This document shows, in pieces, positions 50,828 to 59,954 of a DNA stretch of 64,000 bases. Both the position numbers and the translations under genes were made by a program. The stretch spans positions 496,001 to 560,000 of the forward strand of contig JAKVBL010000003.1 of the NCBI GenBank assembly GCA_022447365.1. The letters are read 5' to 3'. Under the pieces are notes generated by a model. It was given only the letters and a program-made list of their open reading frames with translations, was not told the DNA's origin and made no database searches. The DNA is from Oleiphilaceae bacterium (GTDB taxonomy: Bacteria > Pseudomonadota > Gammaproteobacteria > Pseudomonadales > Oleiphilaceae). Position 1 is the stretch's first letter; each line of letters starts with the position of its first letter.

Positions 50828-51386
50828 AGATGAATTGCTTGCATGCGAGCAAACTAAACAATGGTTAGAAGAAGTGGTTATTCGTCATGACTTGTGCCCA
50901 TTTGCAGCGTTGCCGTTTAAGGTCGGTCGAGTTGGTATCTATGCTTGCTTTGAGTCGTCGTTGATAGAGACCTCTTATTTTATCCGTGATGAAATAAACC
51001 GCCTGTTCGAATCAGACACAGAAGAACTCGAGACAAGCTTGCTGGTGTTAAGTCCCAATACAATTTCGCAGTTTGAGATGTTCTTAGACTTTGTTGATGA
51101 GTTAAATGACGGGGTTGAGGACTCTGGTTTGTCTGATGAATTGCAAGTCGTTGCATTTCATCCTGAGTTTGAATTTGAAGGTGAATTAAAAAATGCTCGA
51201 TCTCACTACACAAATCGTAGTCCTTACCCAATGATTCATTTGATCAGGCAAGAGTCTATGGCTAAGGCAATACTGGCTTATGGAGAGGACAAAACGGAAG
51301 ATATTCCTCATCGAAATATTGATTTTCTTGAGTCGATGGATGAACAGACATTTGCGCAGATTAGGGGATATGTAGAGCTCAAATGA
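50802..51386 (+). CDS. DUF1415 family protein
   Basis: A soluble protein of 194 residues with the family motif WLEEVVIRHDLCPFA near the N-terminus and the late segment VVAFHPEFEFEG, then ARSHYTNRSPYPMIHLIR. DUF1415 proteins are common in proteobacteria and have no established function. ATG at 50802 has AAAGG five bases upstream; ATG at 50820 also has a possible ribosome site and fits the family N-terminus. Overlaps the cupredoxin gene by 26 bases, so the two are translated together. Confidence 0.88.
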   Translation: MKKSIVMNEDELLACEQTKQWLEEVVIRHDLCPFAALPFKVGRVGIYACFESSLIETSYFIRDEINRLFESDTEELETSLLVLSPNTISQFEMFLDFVDELNDGVEDSGLSDELQVVAFHPEFEFEGELKNARSHYTNRSPYPMIHLIRQESMAKAILAYGEDKTEDIPHRNIDFLESMDEQTFAQIRGYVELK

Positions 51387-51387
51387 G

Positions 51388-51433
51388 AGCCAGATCTTGC
51401 ATCAAGAGCTTTCAATCACGATTTGGCTTTTTC
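51388..51433 (+). terminator. Possible terminator after the DUF1415 gene
   Basis: AGCCAGATC and GATTTGGCT pair with one G-U pair across a loop that itself contains short pairing, and TTTTT follows. It starts two bases after the DUF1415 stop codon and runs into the end of the convergent GGDEF gene. Confidence 0.5.
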
Positions 51434-53165
51434 CGCTGTTTTTAGCTTCTGATAAATTCCGGTCAGCTTTTTTCCAGGCTGAATCAACGTTGTCCGTTTG
51501 ACTCACAACGGAGCCTCCGATCGACAAGGTTGTGTTTATAAACTCGCCATTACTTGTCATTATTTTTAGTTCAGAGAATTCTTTGAGTAGCCGGTCCGCA
51601 TATATTTTTGCTTGGTTGATCGATGTGTTGACTAAAAGCACTGAAAATTCTTCGCCGCTCATTCTTCCTACGATGCTTCGTCGATAAATTTGATTATGCT
51701 TGTCAGCGATCAACTTGGATGTAAATTCTTCTCGTTGAGATCGTGATTTTAATAGTGTCCCAAATTCAGAAAGTATTTTATCTCCGGTCAAATGTCCGTA
51801 GCGATCGTTGAAAAATTTGAAATTATCAATATTTATCGAAAGCCATACAAGTTCATGCGGCTGAGTTTCCAGTTCATTTTTTACGGTAGCTAAGAACCCG
51901 CGGCGATTATAGATCCCAGTCAATTCATCGCGTTCGCTTAACGATTGGTATTTTTGGAATTCCCGATTAAGTTCTTCACTGGTTTCTTTAAGGAAGGTGT
52001 AGCGATGACTGAGTACTAATGATAGTAATGCGATCTTTATGGAAACGCCTAGCAATAAAATATGTGGCGAAGTAAGTGTGGGTTCGACATAGCCAACCCA
52101 TACTAGCGCCCATGCCAATGCAGCGGCTAAGAAAATAGACCAGGCCAGCACAAAGATCCGTGCTAAGGGATGACCCTGTTTCAAAGCAATCAATGAGGTG
52201 ATTAAAATTAGCGTGATGGAGTACATTGAAACTGTGTCATTGAGAACGAACGCGAAGAAGTCATTGATAAATAGACTAACCATCAGAGCTGCAACGACGC
52301 CGGCCTGAGAAAATTGCAGTAAGCGATCTAGTGACTTGCCGGAATCGCGCAAGTTGAAGAAGTCTCTCGTTAACACGATGCCTGTGTACATCAGAACATA
52401 AACCGCTGAACGCGCGACAGCACCAAGTCCACCCCAGTCAGGGAACACAATGCGCAGATACCCCATATATACGATTGTCCAAAGGAATGTCGATGCAACA
52501 TAGGCAGCGAAGACAATGTAAATACGTTCGCCGGCACTGATACCTATCACCAAATTATAAAACAAGGATAACAGCATGGCGCCGAGTACCATTCCCGTTA
52601 TGAGGTGGCGAATCAGGTTCTCCCATATCCAGTTGTTTTCGGTGAATACATTCAAACTAAAATTGAATACTTGGCTTGTATTGAGTTTTAAGTAAGCGAA
52701 CTTTACTTCACCGCGTGGATCCATTGGGAATGTGAGGTAATTGGTTGGTAGCTCTTGGTCTCTATTTGGATTGCGACCTTCGGCTGAAATCCACTGCCAG
52801 CGATTATCAATGTTCTGAACGAGAATCCCATCAACACCTGTATTCGGCACGATTTCCAGCAGTAGTCGAGACTCTTTGATACGTCGTGGGATTTGAATTT
52901 TAAGCCAGAGAATAGGATGTTCGTCTAAGCGCCAAAATTGCTTGTTGAGCGCATCGAGCTGATACTGATTACCTTCAAGTGCATCCCAACTTTCGTTAGG
53001 CAGCTCAAGTATGTGCTGTAATGCTAGGTTGTCATGATCAATGAATGACCAGTATTGAAATTTGGTATTGTAGGAATTGGATGTAAACGCCCATACGCCA
53101 GCCCAGCAAAAGAAGGCAATAACAAGCACATAAAAGCTTGGGTTCTGGTGAAGTTTGTTTGTCAC
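51402..53165 (-). CDS. 7TM-receptor diguanylate cyclase (7TMR-DISM + GGDEF)
   Basis: 587 residues. An N-terminal helix is followed by a periplasmic sensor of the 7TMR-DISM extracellular type (about residues 35-175). Seven membrane helices (about 180-390) come next, then a short coiled segment and a GGDEF domain (about 415-587). The cyclase domain has DELTGIYNRRGFL, INIDNFKFFNDRYGHLTGDKIL and the signature RMSGEEFSVLL. The signature is SGEEF instead of GG(D/E)EF; substitution of the first glycine is tolerated in some active cyclases. No RxxD inhibitory site is seen five residues upstream. GTG start. It probably makes c-di-GMP in response to an extracellular ligand. Confidence 0.9.
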   Translation of the reverse strand: MTNKLHQNPSFYVLVIAFFCWAGVWAFTSNSYNTKFQYWSFIDHDNLALQHILELPNESWDALEGNQYQLDALNKQFWRLDEHPILWLKIQIPRRIKESRLLLEIVPNTGVDGILVQNIDNRWQWISAEGRNPNRDQELPTNYLTFPMDPRGEVKFAYLKLNTSQVFNFSLNVFTENNWIWENLIRHLITGMVLGAMLLSLFYNLVIGISAGERIYIVFAAYVASTFLWTIVYMGYLRIVFPDWGGLGAVARSAVYVLMYTGIVLTRDFFNLRDSGKSLDRLLQFSQAGVVAALMVSLFINDFFAFVLNDTVSMYSITLILITSLIALKQGHPLARIFVLAWSIFLAAALAWALVWVGYVEPTLTSPHILLLGVSIKIALLSLVLSHRYTFLKETSEELNREFQKYQSLSERDELTGIYNRRGFLATVKNELETQPHELVWLSINIDNFKFFNDRYGHLTGDKILSEFGTLLKSRSQREEFTSKLIADKHNQIYRRSIVGRMSGEEFSVLLVNTSINQAKIYADRLLKEFSELKIMTSNGEFINTTLSIGGSVVSQTDNVDSAWKKADRNLSEAKNSGKSQIVIESS

Positions 53166-53189
53166 TATTTTACTGCTTTTACATCTAAT

Positions 53190-53630
53190 TTAATGGCGGC
53201 GAAGTTGATAAATCCCTTTGCTTCGCGCTACAACTTGTCCTTGAGAATCAGTTAGATCACCGACAAGTTCGAATTCTACTTTTTCATTATCCATACATTG
53301 GGCCTGATAAGCTTCAATGTCTTCAGAGCTAAGACCGATACGGATTTGGATGTCGCCAAGAGCGGGCTTTAAATAATCGATCGTGAAGCTTTTAAGTATG
53401 GGATAGCACTTCGTAATATCGAAGTTCGCAAGCCATAAAGCACCGCCAGGAATTTCCGCTAAGGTAAATAATGCACCTGCATACATCGCTCCAATGTGAT
53501 TTTGATTTCCCTTCGCAGGCATTAAGCAGGTTACGTAACCGTCTTCCGCTTCAATGAGTTTCAAGCCACTTCGTTTTACGAAATCAATTTTCTCTTCGAC
53601 AGCCATTTTTATTGTATTAAGGTCTGACAC
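53190..53630 (-). CDS. DUF4442 / PaaI-like hot-dog thioesterase
   Basis: A 146-residue hot-dog fold protein. The helix-bearing segment GNQNHIGAMYAGALFTLAEIPGG is typical of the DUF4442/YiiD-like thioesterase group, with the conserved N-H-x-G-x-x-x-A-G-A. It probably hydrolyses an acyl-CoA or acyl-ACP. GTG start with AGAGAA upstream; ATG at 53606 is a shorter alternative. It lies between the GGDEF gene and a PilZ-like gene on the same strand. Confidence 0.85.
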   Translation of the reverse strand: MSDLNTIKMAVEEKIDFVKRSGLKLIEAEDGYVTCLMPAKGNQNHIGAMYAGALFTLAEIPGGALWLANFDITKCYPILKSFTIDYLKPALGDIQIRIGLSSEDIEAYQAQCMDNEKVEFELVGDLTDSQGQVVARSKGIYQLRRH

Positions 53631-53645
53631 TGCTATTTTCTCTTA

Positions 53646-54029
53646 TTATTGTTGGGAATATATGCGCTCAATGCGCGACAGAGCATTATCTATTTTACGA
53701 CTGTATTGTTTAGTGTCCGTCGCATAACAAAAAACTAGACTAACACGAAACCCATCCGGTTGTTCAATGCAGGAACTGACGCGCGCTTTGACGTTCGACT
53801 GAACGATGTATTTACCTTTGAATTGAAGTGAAATTACGGTGCCGGTTCGTAGGGGGCTAGCTATCAATGCAGCCATGCCGTAGCGATTGAAATCAAGGCA
53901 CTCAATGGTCTTCGTTGGCTTGAACCAGCCAGAAATACCTGTATGAGAAAGCTTACAACGAAGGCCCGGCGCTTTGTGCCGTAGTTTAATTCGTTTTTCA
54001 GCCCAATTGATTAGCCTGTTTGATTGCAT
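53646..54029 (-). CDS. PilZ-like domain protein
   Basis: A 127-residue protein with CLDFNRYGMAALIASPLRTGTVISLQF, which resembles the D/N-x-S-x-x-G strand of PilZ domains. The usual N-terminal RxxxR c-di-GMP motif is not clear; KRIKLRHKAPGLRCK is basic but not canonical. c-di-GMP binding is therefore uncertain. The gene is next to a diguanylate cyclase, two genes away on the same strand, which makes a signalling link plausible. Confidence 0.6.
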   Translation of the reverse strand: MQSNRLINWAEKRIKLRHKAPGLRCKLSHTGISGWFKPTKTIECLDFNRYGMAALIASPLRTGTVISLQFKGKYIVQSNVKARVSSCIEQPDGFRVSLVFCYATDTKQYSRKIDNALSRIERIYSQQ

Positions 54030-54106
54030 CCGTACGATCTACTTTGACTTAAAACTCGCATAACATGACTGTTTAGGTTAACCGATTACGCCTGACATAC
54101 CAACGA

Positions 54107-54364
54107 TTAAACGCTTATATCGATATTTTGACCAAGGTTTGATTCGTGGTCTTGAATGGCAGCCTTTTGATCTTGTTTACGTCTGTCTTTTCCTTCCCGA
54201 CGATCTTTAAAATTTATGGGAAGGTTTTTATTCCGACGGTCTTTTGTTTTACGTCTGTCTTGGTGATCTTGATTAGGATTCGCGTCGTTTTTTATGAGCG
54301 CAACACGCTCTCGCGCTTTGACTAGCGTTTTTCTGATTTGAGGTGTGAATCGTTCAATATGCAT
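54107..54364 (-). CDS. Small highly charged protein with DRRxxKDRR repeats
   Basis: 85 residues from the ATG at 54364; the TTG at 54370 adds two. The pattern DRRKTKDRR occurs once and DRREGKDRR again 15 residues later, in a region dense in Arg, Lys and Asp and with little hydrophobic core. It is probably disordered unless bound to nucleic acid or a partner. Not recognised as a named family. Purine-rich AGAGATTT precedes the start. It diverges from the Lon-family gene. Confidence 0.6.
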   Translation of the reverse strand: MHIERFTPQIRKTLVKARERVALIKNDANPNQDHQDRRKTKDRRNKNLPINFKDRREGKDRRKQDQKAAIQDHESNLGQNIDISV

Positions 54365-54519
54365 AACCAAATCTCTAACAAGACTCTGTGGTTAATATAT
54401 CGTCAATTACTTAATGTTCTTTAATAATGTGCGCTAGGCTTTTGCGCGTTGATGCAAATTATTGCAGAGTGTAGATTCCTTCGCTAAAACGACTCTCACC
54501 TTGTGAGTAAGGTTCTGTC

Positions 54520-56898
54520 TTGAAAAAGCTTTCTTACACTGACGTATACGCAGAGTGCGCAACAGCTAATATAGCTGCCCCTTCAACCAAAACACTTGAA
54601 CCACTTGAAGATATAGTTGGCCAGGAACGGGCGCAAGAAGCAGTTCGTTTTGCAATGGCGATGCCTGGTAGCGGCTACAATATTTATGCGATTGGCCGCA
54701 CTGGTTTGGGCAAGCGTACAATGATTCTGCGTTATCTCAAGAACAAGTTGACGCCCAAGAATCATGTATCAGATTGGTGTTATGTCGTAAATTTTGATGA
54801 GCCTCGTAGCCCTAAGATTTTAAAGTTGCCTGTTGGGTTTGGCGCGCAACTGAAAAAAGACATGGAGGCTATGATTAGCCGGCTTGCAAAAGCCATTCCT
54901 CAAGCATTCGATAATGATAGCTACTACGAACGAGCAGAAAAGTTAAAAACTGAGTATGCAGAGATCCAAGAACAAGCTCTCGAGAAGTTTGCCGCTCAAA
55001 CAAAGAAAAAGGGCGTGCAGCTGAGCGTTACGACACCTGGAGGATATCGTCTCACCGCCTTAAACGGAGACGAGCCTCATACGGTTGATACCTTTGCTGC
55101 CTTATCACAGGAAGAACAAGATAAGTTTGATGTTGTAATTAACAAGCTAGAAGTGAAGTTGCGCAGCACGATCAGGCAACTTGCTGCTTGGGAGCAAGAA
55201 TTTGTTGATAAGCAACAAGCGCTTAATGAAGAAGTAGTCGTGGGCGTGTCGAAACATCATGTCGATGACTTGCTCGAAAAATACGGTGAGCAAGACGATG
55301 TCGTTTCGTATCTGAAGCGATTGCAGCAAGATCTGATTGATAATTTTGATGTGTTTTTGGAAGAGGGTGAAGAGCAGGCAGCATTGGCAGACGCCACGCT
55401 TGATAAAAAGCTTCCGCGTCGTTATCAAATCAATGTTCTCGTCAACCACAGTAATAATCGCCCGCCGGTTGTTGTTGAAGAAAACCCCAATTACCACAAC
55501 TTGTTTGGTTATGTAGAAAGCGTGACCTACAAAGGATCTGTATTTACCGATTTTAGCTTGATTCGTTCAGGCTCTGTCCACAGGGCAAACGGTGGTTATT
55601 TACTTATTGATGCTGCGAAAGTGCTTGAGCAACCCTTTGTATGGGATGGCTTGAAACGCGCTTTACGTTCGCGTTCTCTGCAAGTGAATTCTTTGGAGCG
55701 CGAAGTTACTTTATCGGGGACTATCTCTCTTGATCCAGAAGCAATGCCTTTAGACCTGAAGGTCATTTTACTGGGTGATAGAGAGACTTATTTACTGCTT
55801 CAGCATTATGATCCTGAGTTCACAGAGCTCTTCAAAGTGGCTGCTGACTTTGAGAACGAAATGCCTAGAACGCCAAGCTCTGAATCTCATTATGCGCAGT
55901 TCATTTCAAGTTTGGTTCACGAGAAGTCTTTTCTGCATTGTGATCGCAAAGCGATCGCTCGAGTGATTGAACATAGTTCACGACAAGCAGAAGACCAAAG
56001 TAAGCTTTCTCTGCACGCGTCGGATATCGCCAACTTGTTGCGTGAAAGTAATTACTGGGCCCAAGAACAAAGCTCGAACATGATTCGTTGTGCTCATGTA
56101 GAGAGGGCTTTAGAAAGTAACTTAATGCGTAACAGTCGTATCAAAGATCAAATGTTTCACACCCTAAGCAATGGTTCCACTTTGCTAAGTGTCGAAGGGG
56201 CTGTGATCGGACAAATCAATGCGCTCTCAGTTTTGAGTACAGGTGGAGCCGAGTTCGGTATGCCGAATAGGGTGACTGCGAATTGCTACTTTGGTGATGG
56301 CGATATCATTGATATTGAGCACAATGCGCGTCTAGGCGGAAATATTCACACGAAAGGTGTGATGATTCTTTCATCTTATCTTTCGACTTTGTTTGCGAAG
56401 TATAAGCCGATGCCTTTGTCTGCAAGTATTGCCTTTGAGCAGTCTTATGGAGAAGTTGATGGTGATAGCGCATCGTTGGCTGAATTATGCGCGTTAGTTT
56501 CTTCGTTAGGTGAACGGCCAATTAAGCAAAATTTTGCTGTAACCGGCTCGGTGAATCAATTTGGTGAGGTTCAGCCAGTTGGCGGTGTGAACGAGAAGAT
56601 TGAAGGCTTCTTTGATGCATGTGAGATTCTTGGTTTGACGGGAGAGCAAGCTGTTATCTTGCCCTCTACTAACCAGATCAATTTGATGTTGAGTAAAAAA
56701 GTTCGCGATGCAATCAAAGCCAAGCGCTTCCATATCTACACAGTTGAACGGGTAGATGAAGCGCTTGAATTATTGTTAGGAGAGCATCCGGGGGTTAAAG
56801 ATAAGGATGGAAATTATCCTGTTCGATCAATGTATGGATCTATTTTGCAAAAGTTCGATGCATTGCGTACTGCAGAAAATGAACAAGAAGGTGCGTAG
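54520..56898 (+). CDS. Lon-family ATP-dependent protease (AAA_32 type)
   Basis: 792 residues with a nucleotide-binding N-terminal part (IGRTGLGKRTM as P-loop) and a large inserted helical region (about residues 100-280). The C-terminal Lon S16 protease domain has a catalytic dyad of Ser650 (in DGDSASLAE) and Lys693 (in GGVNEKIEG), exactly 43 apart as in E. coli Lon (679/722). This is the LonB/AAA_32-type family common in proteobacteria, distinct from housekeeping Lon. TTG start with TAAGG seven bases ahead. It is followed directly by the convergent alkB-like gene. Confidence 0.92.
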   Translation: MKKLSYTDVYAECATANIAAPSTKTLEPLEDIVGQERAQEAVRFAMAMPGSGYNIYAIGRTGLGKRTMILRYLKNKLTPKNHVSDWCYVVNFDEPRSPKILKLPVGFGAQLKKDMEAMISRLAKAIPQAFDNDSYYERAEKLKTEYAEIQEQALEKFAAQTKKKGVQLSVTTPGGYRLTALNGDEPHTVDTFAALSQEEQDKFDVVINKLEVKLRSTIRQLAAWEQEFVDKQQALNEEVVVGVSKHHVDDLLEKYGEQDDVVSYLKRLQQDLIDNFDVFLEEGEEQAALADATLDKKLPRRYQINVLVNHSNNRPPVVVEENPNYHNLFGYVESVTYKGSVFTDFSLIRSGSVHRANGGYLLIDAAKVLEQPFVWDGLKRALRSRSLQVNSLEREVTLSGTISLDPEAMPLDLKVILLGDRETYLLLQHYDPEFTELFKVAADFENEMPRTPSSESHYAQFISSLVHEKSFLHCDRKAIARVIEHSSRQAEDQSKLSLHASDIANLLRESNYWAQEQSSNMIRCAHVERALESNLMRNSRIKDQMFHTLSNGSTLLSVEGAVIGQINALSVLSTGGAEFGMPNRVTANCYFGDGDIIDIEHNARLGGNIHTKGVMILSSYLSTLFAKYKPMPLSASIAFEQSYGEVDGDSASLAELCALVSSLGERPIKQNFAVTGSVNQFGEVQPVGGVNEKIEGFFDACEILGLTGEQAVILPSTNQINLMLSKKVRDAIKAKRFHIYTVERVDEALELLLGEHPGVKDKDGNYPVRSMYGSILQKFDALRTAENEQEGA

Positions 56899-56902
56899 CG
56901 CC

Positions 56903-57529
56903 TTAGTTGATTTTGCGAAATGTTAAATTGATTCGAGGCTCTTTTATATGTCGTTGTTTGGGTATCTGATGCTTCCAGTGAGTTTGAACGTCTGGTGACA
57001 TCACCAACAAGGTGTTGTGTTTTAGCTCTATCGACTGTTTGGTTTCGATGCCATCATTTGGCTTGAGTTCGAACTTTCGTGTTATACCAAGCGATACCGA
57101 TGCGATTGGAGTATCAGAGTCTAGCTCTGACTCATCGTCGCTATGCCAAGAAACGGAATCTTGCCCGTCTCGGTACTGATTGATCAATACTGAGTTGTAA
57201 GCGCAACTGGTCAGTATTTCGACTCGCTCTTTGATGGTTAACACTGCATCATGCCAAGGTGTCGGCTGGAATAATTTGCCGGAGTAGTTGTAGCTATTTT
57301 CCGCATCTCCCATCCAAACTTGCAGCCTTGGAATACGTTGATAGCGGCCATAAACTCGTATTTCTGGTTGTTGCCAATTCAGTTCATCCAATAGAATTTG
57401 AAAAAGTTGCCCGGCTGTATGGTCATCGAGAAACGGCGAAAAAAATGAAAGATTACCTCCTGACAACTGAATCAGTTCTGGTTCATTTTGCTTTGGAAGG
57501 CTTTCATTAAATAAACTTTCCTGATTCAT
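56903..57529 (-). CDS. AlkB-like 2-oxoglutarate/Fe(II) dioxygenase
   Basis: A 208-residue oxidative demethylase of the AlkB family, which repairs alkylated bases in DNA or RNA. Iron ligands are His and Asp in SWHSDDESELD and a distal His in THWKHQIP. The two 2-oxoglutarate-binding arginines are in PRINLTFR at the end. Its form is closer to the ALKBH2/3-like bacterial type (LQVWMGD, NQYRDGQDSVSWHSDDE) than to E. coli AlkB. No adjacent ada gene. Confidence 0.93.
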   Translation of the reverse strand: MNQESLFNESLPKQNEPELIQLSGGNLSFFSPFLDDHTAGQLFQILLDELNWQQPEIRVYGRYQRIPRLQVWMGDAENSYNYSGKLFQPTPWHDAVLTIKERVEILTSCAYNSVLINQYRDGQDSVSWHSDDESELDSDTPIASVSLGITRKFELKPNDGIETKQSIELKHNTLLVMSPDVQTHWKHQIPKQRHIKEPRINLTFRKIN

Positions 57530-57602
57530 TGTGCGATCGCCTCAATGCATGTTGGAGAATAACTGTTAGTTAGGCGTGAGTTTTTAAGTAGGTCAGTATT
57601 AC

Positions 57603-58412
57603 ATGAATATACTTGTTTTTATTCTTCTTGGTTTATTTTCCGTTCAATCATATGCGCTTGAATATCACGGGGTATTAACTCAAGGCGGCGTGCTCTTTGG
57701 GAAGAGCTCAGATGGTGGTGAAATACGTTTAAATGGCCGAAGGGTAGAGGTGAGTGACTCTGGCTATTTTGTTGTCGGTTTTGGGCGGGATGCGCAGCTA
57801 AACCAAATGCTGATTCATTCTACTGAACAAGGTGCACAAGAGTATCCTCTGACCCTAAAAAAACGTGATTATAAAACCCAATATATTGAAGGAGTCCCGC
57901 AGAAGACTGTCAATCCACCACCTGAGCGTTTAGAGCGAATCCGTAAAGAAACGGCTTTGGTCAAATCAGCGCGCAAAACAATGCTTGATCGAACCGATTT
58001 CATTACAAAGTTTGTGGTGCCATCAGAGGGGAGAGTTACGGGTGTATACGGAAGTCAGCGTGTATATAACGGTGTCCCTAAGCGGCCTCATTACGGCATT
58101 GATTATGCCGGCCCAACAGGTGATCCGGTAATCGCTCCAGCGAGTGGTGTTGTGACGCTAGTTCATCCTGATATGTATTACTCGGGCGGAACGCTTATCG
58201 TTGATCACGGCTACGGTCTGAGTTCCACTTTTATTCATTTAAGCGAAATCTTGGTGGAAGAGGGTGACGAGATTCGCCAAGGCGACGTGATTGCAAAGAT
58301 TGGCTCAGGTGGTCGATCTACAGGGCCTCACCTTGATTGGCGTATGAACTGGCTGGACCAACGTGTTGATCCAGCCATAGTGCTTGATATTGATTTGCCT
58401 AAAGGTTTTTAG
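57603..58412 (+). CDS. M23-family metallopeptidase (peptidoglycan endopeptidase)
   Basis: A 269-residue exported protein (signal ILVFILLGLFSVQSYA). The last ~130 residues are an LytM/M23 domain with zinc ligands in RPHYGIDYAGPTGDPV (His, Asp) and GPHLDWRM (His); FIHL holds the catalytic histidine. It has no LysM domain; the N-terminal ~120 residues are unassigned. It probably cleaves peptide cross-links during cell-wall growth or division. Its stop codon overlaps that of the convergent FabG-like gene. Confidence 0.93.
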   Translation: MNILVFILLGLFSVQSYALEYHGVLTQGGVLFGKSSDGGEIRLNGRRVEVSDSGYFVVGFGRDAQLNQMLIHSTEQGAQEYPLTLKKRDYKTQYIEGVPQKTVNPPPERLERIRKETALVKSARKTMLDRTDFITKFVVPSEGRVTGVYGSQRVYNGVPKRPHYGIDYAGPTGDPVIAPASGVVTLVHPDMYYSGGTLIVDHGYGLSSTFIHLSEILVEEGDEIRQGDVIAKIGSGGRSTGPHLDWRMNWLDQRVDPAIVLDIDLPKGF

Positions 58413-59827
58413 CGTCCTAGCAAACTTTGGCCGCAAACGCGCACAACATTACCGTTGATCGCTTGTGATGCTGATTGGCACATAAAGGCGATGACCTCAG
58501 CGACGTCAATTGGTAAACCTCCTTGTGAAAACGCGTTTGATCGGCGTCCTACTTCTCTTGGCACAAAAGGTACCTTGCTTGTCATTCTGGTTTCTATGAA
58601 CCCTGGTGCGACAGCATTAATGGTCATGCCGTTAGAGAGTGAGCTTGCCATAGCCTGTGTATAACCGGCTAGCCCACCTTTCGAACACGCATAATTTGTT
58701 TGGCCGAAGTTGCCAGCTATGCCAGAAATAGAGCTGACGCCGACTATTCGTGCATTCTTTGCGAGTGCTTTTTTCTCTATCAAAGCTTCATTAATTTTGA
58801 TGATCTTTTCAAGATTGAGGTTGAGCACGCTATCCCATTGCTCCGGTCTCATATTTCGCAAGGTTTTATCGCGGGTGATACCTGCGTTGTGCACAACAAT
58901 ATCAATTACTCCCAACTGAGATGTGATTGAACCAAGTAATTCTTCAACTGCATCTGTGGTTGTTAGATCAAGCGCTATCGCATGTCCGCCGATGCTTGAA
59001 GCAAATTGCGTAAGTGGTGCTTGGTTGATAGGTATGTCTAGGCAGACAACGATCGCGCCGTCTCGTGCAAGTACGCGGGCTGTTTCAGCGCCGATGCCAA
59101 ATGCTGCGCCTGTTACCAAGGCAATTTTTCCTTTAAGGGGTTTATGCCAGCTTGGGGCGACCGTACGGGTATTAGAAACAGTCAGAGATTGACCAGTAAT
59201 GTAAGAAGATTTTCGCGAAAGCAAAAAGGCTAGAGCTGGGTAGCAGTTTTTATCTGCGCCGCTCTCAACTTCTATAAGATTTGCACTTGCGCCTTTTGCG
59301 CCAATTTCCTTCGCTAATGATCGAACAAAGCTTCGCGTGCCCTCAATGCAGGCGTTGTTTTCAGGGCTTTTTTCATCGCTAGTGCGATTTGTAATGACGA
59401 TAACTCTGCCGTTCTGCTTTAAATGTTTCAGGGCGTGATGAAAGTAGACATAAAGCGACTTCAAGTCGGACGCCGTCTCAAACCCAGTAGCATCAAATAT
59501 AATGCCTTTGAATTTATGATTTGATGTTTGTGCAAAGTTGATGAGCTCAAGCTTTTGCTTGGCGCTATTGTGTTTATTAAATAGAGCGGCTTTCTTAGGG
59601 TCATCCCAGTAAGGGCTCGCGAGTTTAATTTGATCAGCTTGTAATTCGTTGATCAATTTACGGGTAGCCTTAGCGCGGATGCCGCCACCAATCAAAATTC
59701 GTCCGCGTGGTTGTTCCATGGAGTTATCAGGAGAGCGTTTTAAAATCGGAGGGCTAGGCAAGCCAACGCTATCGAATATAGTCTTACCAAAACTGGACTG
59801 AGCAATACGGGTATAAAAATCGTGCAT
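58409..59827 (-). CDS. Long 3-oxoacyl-ACP reductase with two Rossmann domains (HMwFabG-type)
   Basis: 472 residues. The C-terminal half (about residue 225 onward) is a complete short-chain reductase: ALVTGAAFGIGAETARVL, VHNAGITRDKTLRNM, SSISGIAGNFGQTNYACSKGG (Ser-Tyr-Lys) and FIETRMTSKVPF, which match FabG. The N-terminal half is a second, degenerate Rossmann domain with a weak GGGIRAKATRKLINEL motif and no catalytic Tyr-Lys pair. This architecture is that of mycobacterial HMwFabG (FabG4). It probably reduces 3-oxoacyl-CoA or -ACP with NADH. Confidence 0.9.
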   Translation of the reverse strand: MHDFYTRIAQSSFGKTIFDSVGLPSPPILKRSPDNSMEQPRGRILIGGGIRAKATRKLINELQADQIKLASPYWDDPKKAALFNKHNSAKQKLELINFAQTSNHKFKGIIFDATGFETASDLKSLYVYFHHALKHLKQNGRVIVITNRTSDEKSPENNACIEGTRSFVRSLAKEIGAKGASANLIEVESGADKNCYPALAFLLSRKSSYITGQSLTVSNTRTVAPSWHKPLKGKIALVTGAAFGIGAETARVLARDGAIVVCLDIPINQAPLTQFASSIGGHAIALDLTTTDAVEELLGSITSQLGVIDIVVHNAGITRDKTLRNMRPEQWDSVLNLNLEKIIKINEALIEKKALAKNARIVGVSSISGIAGNFGQTNYACSKGGLAGYTQAMASSLSNGMTINAVAPGFIETRMTSKVPFVPREVGRRSNAFSQGGLPIDVAEVIAFMCQSASQAINGNVVRVCGQSLLGR

Positions 59828-59954
59828 GTTTCTACTTTTAAATGAATAAGTTAGCCAATTGTTGTTAGCGTGCTAGGCTATTAAGTAATAGTATTGTGAA
59901 CTTTTTAAAACTTAAATGGTAGAGATGCATTGTCGGCATTTCAGGTAATAATAA

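Noticed and set aside
54520..56898. GRTGLGKRT as an abnormal P-loop of the Lon-family protease
   Set aside because: It still fits GxxGxGK, and an Arg after the Lys is usual in this family.
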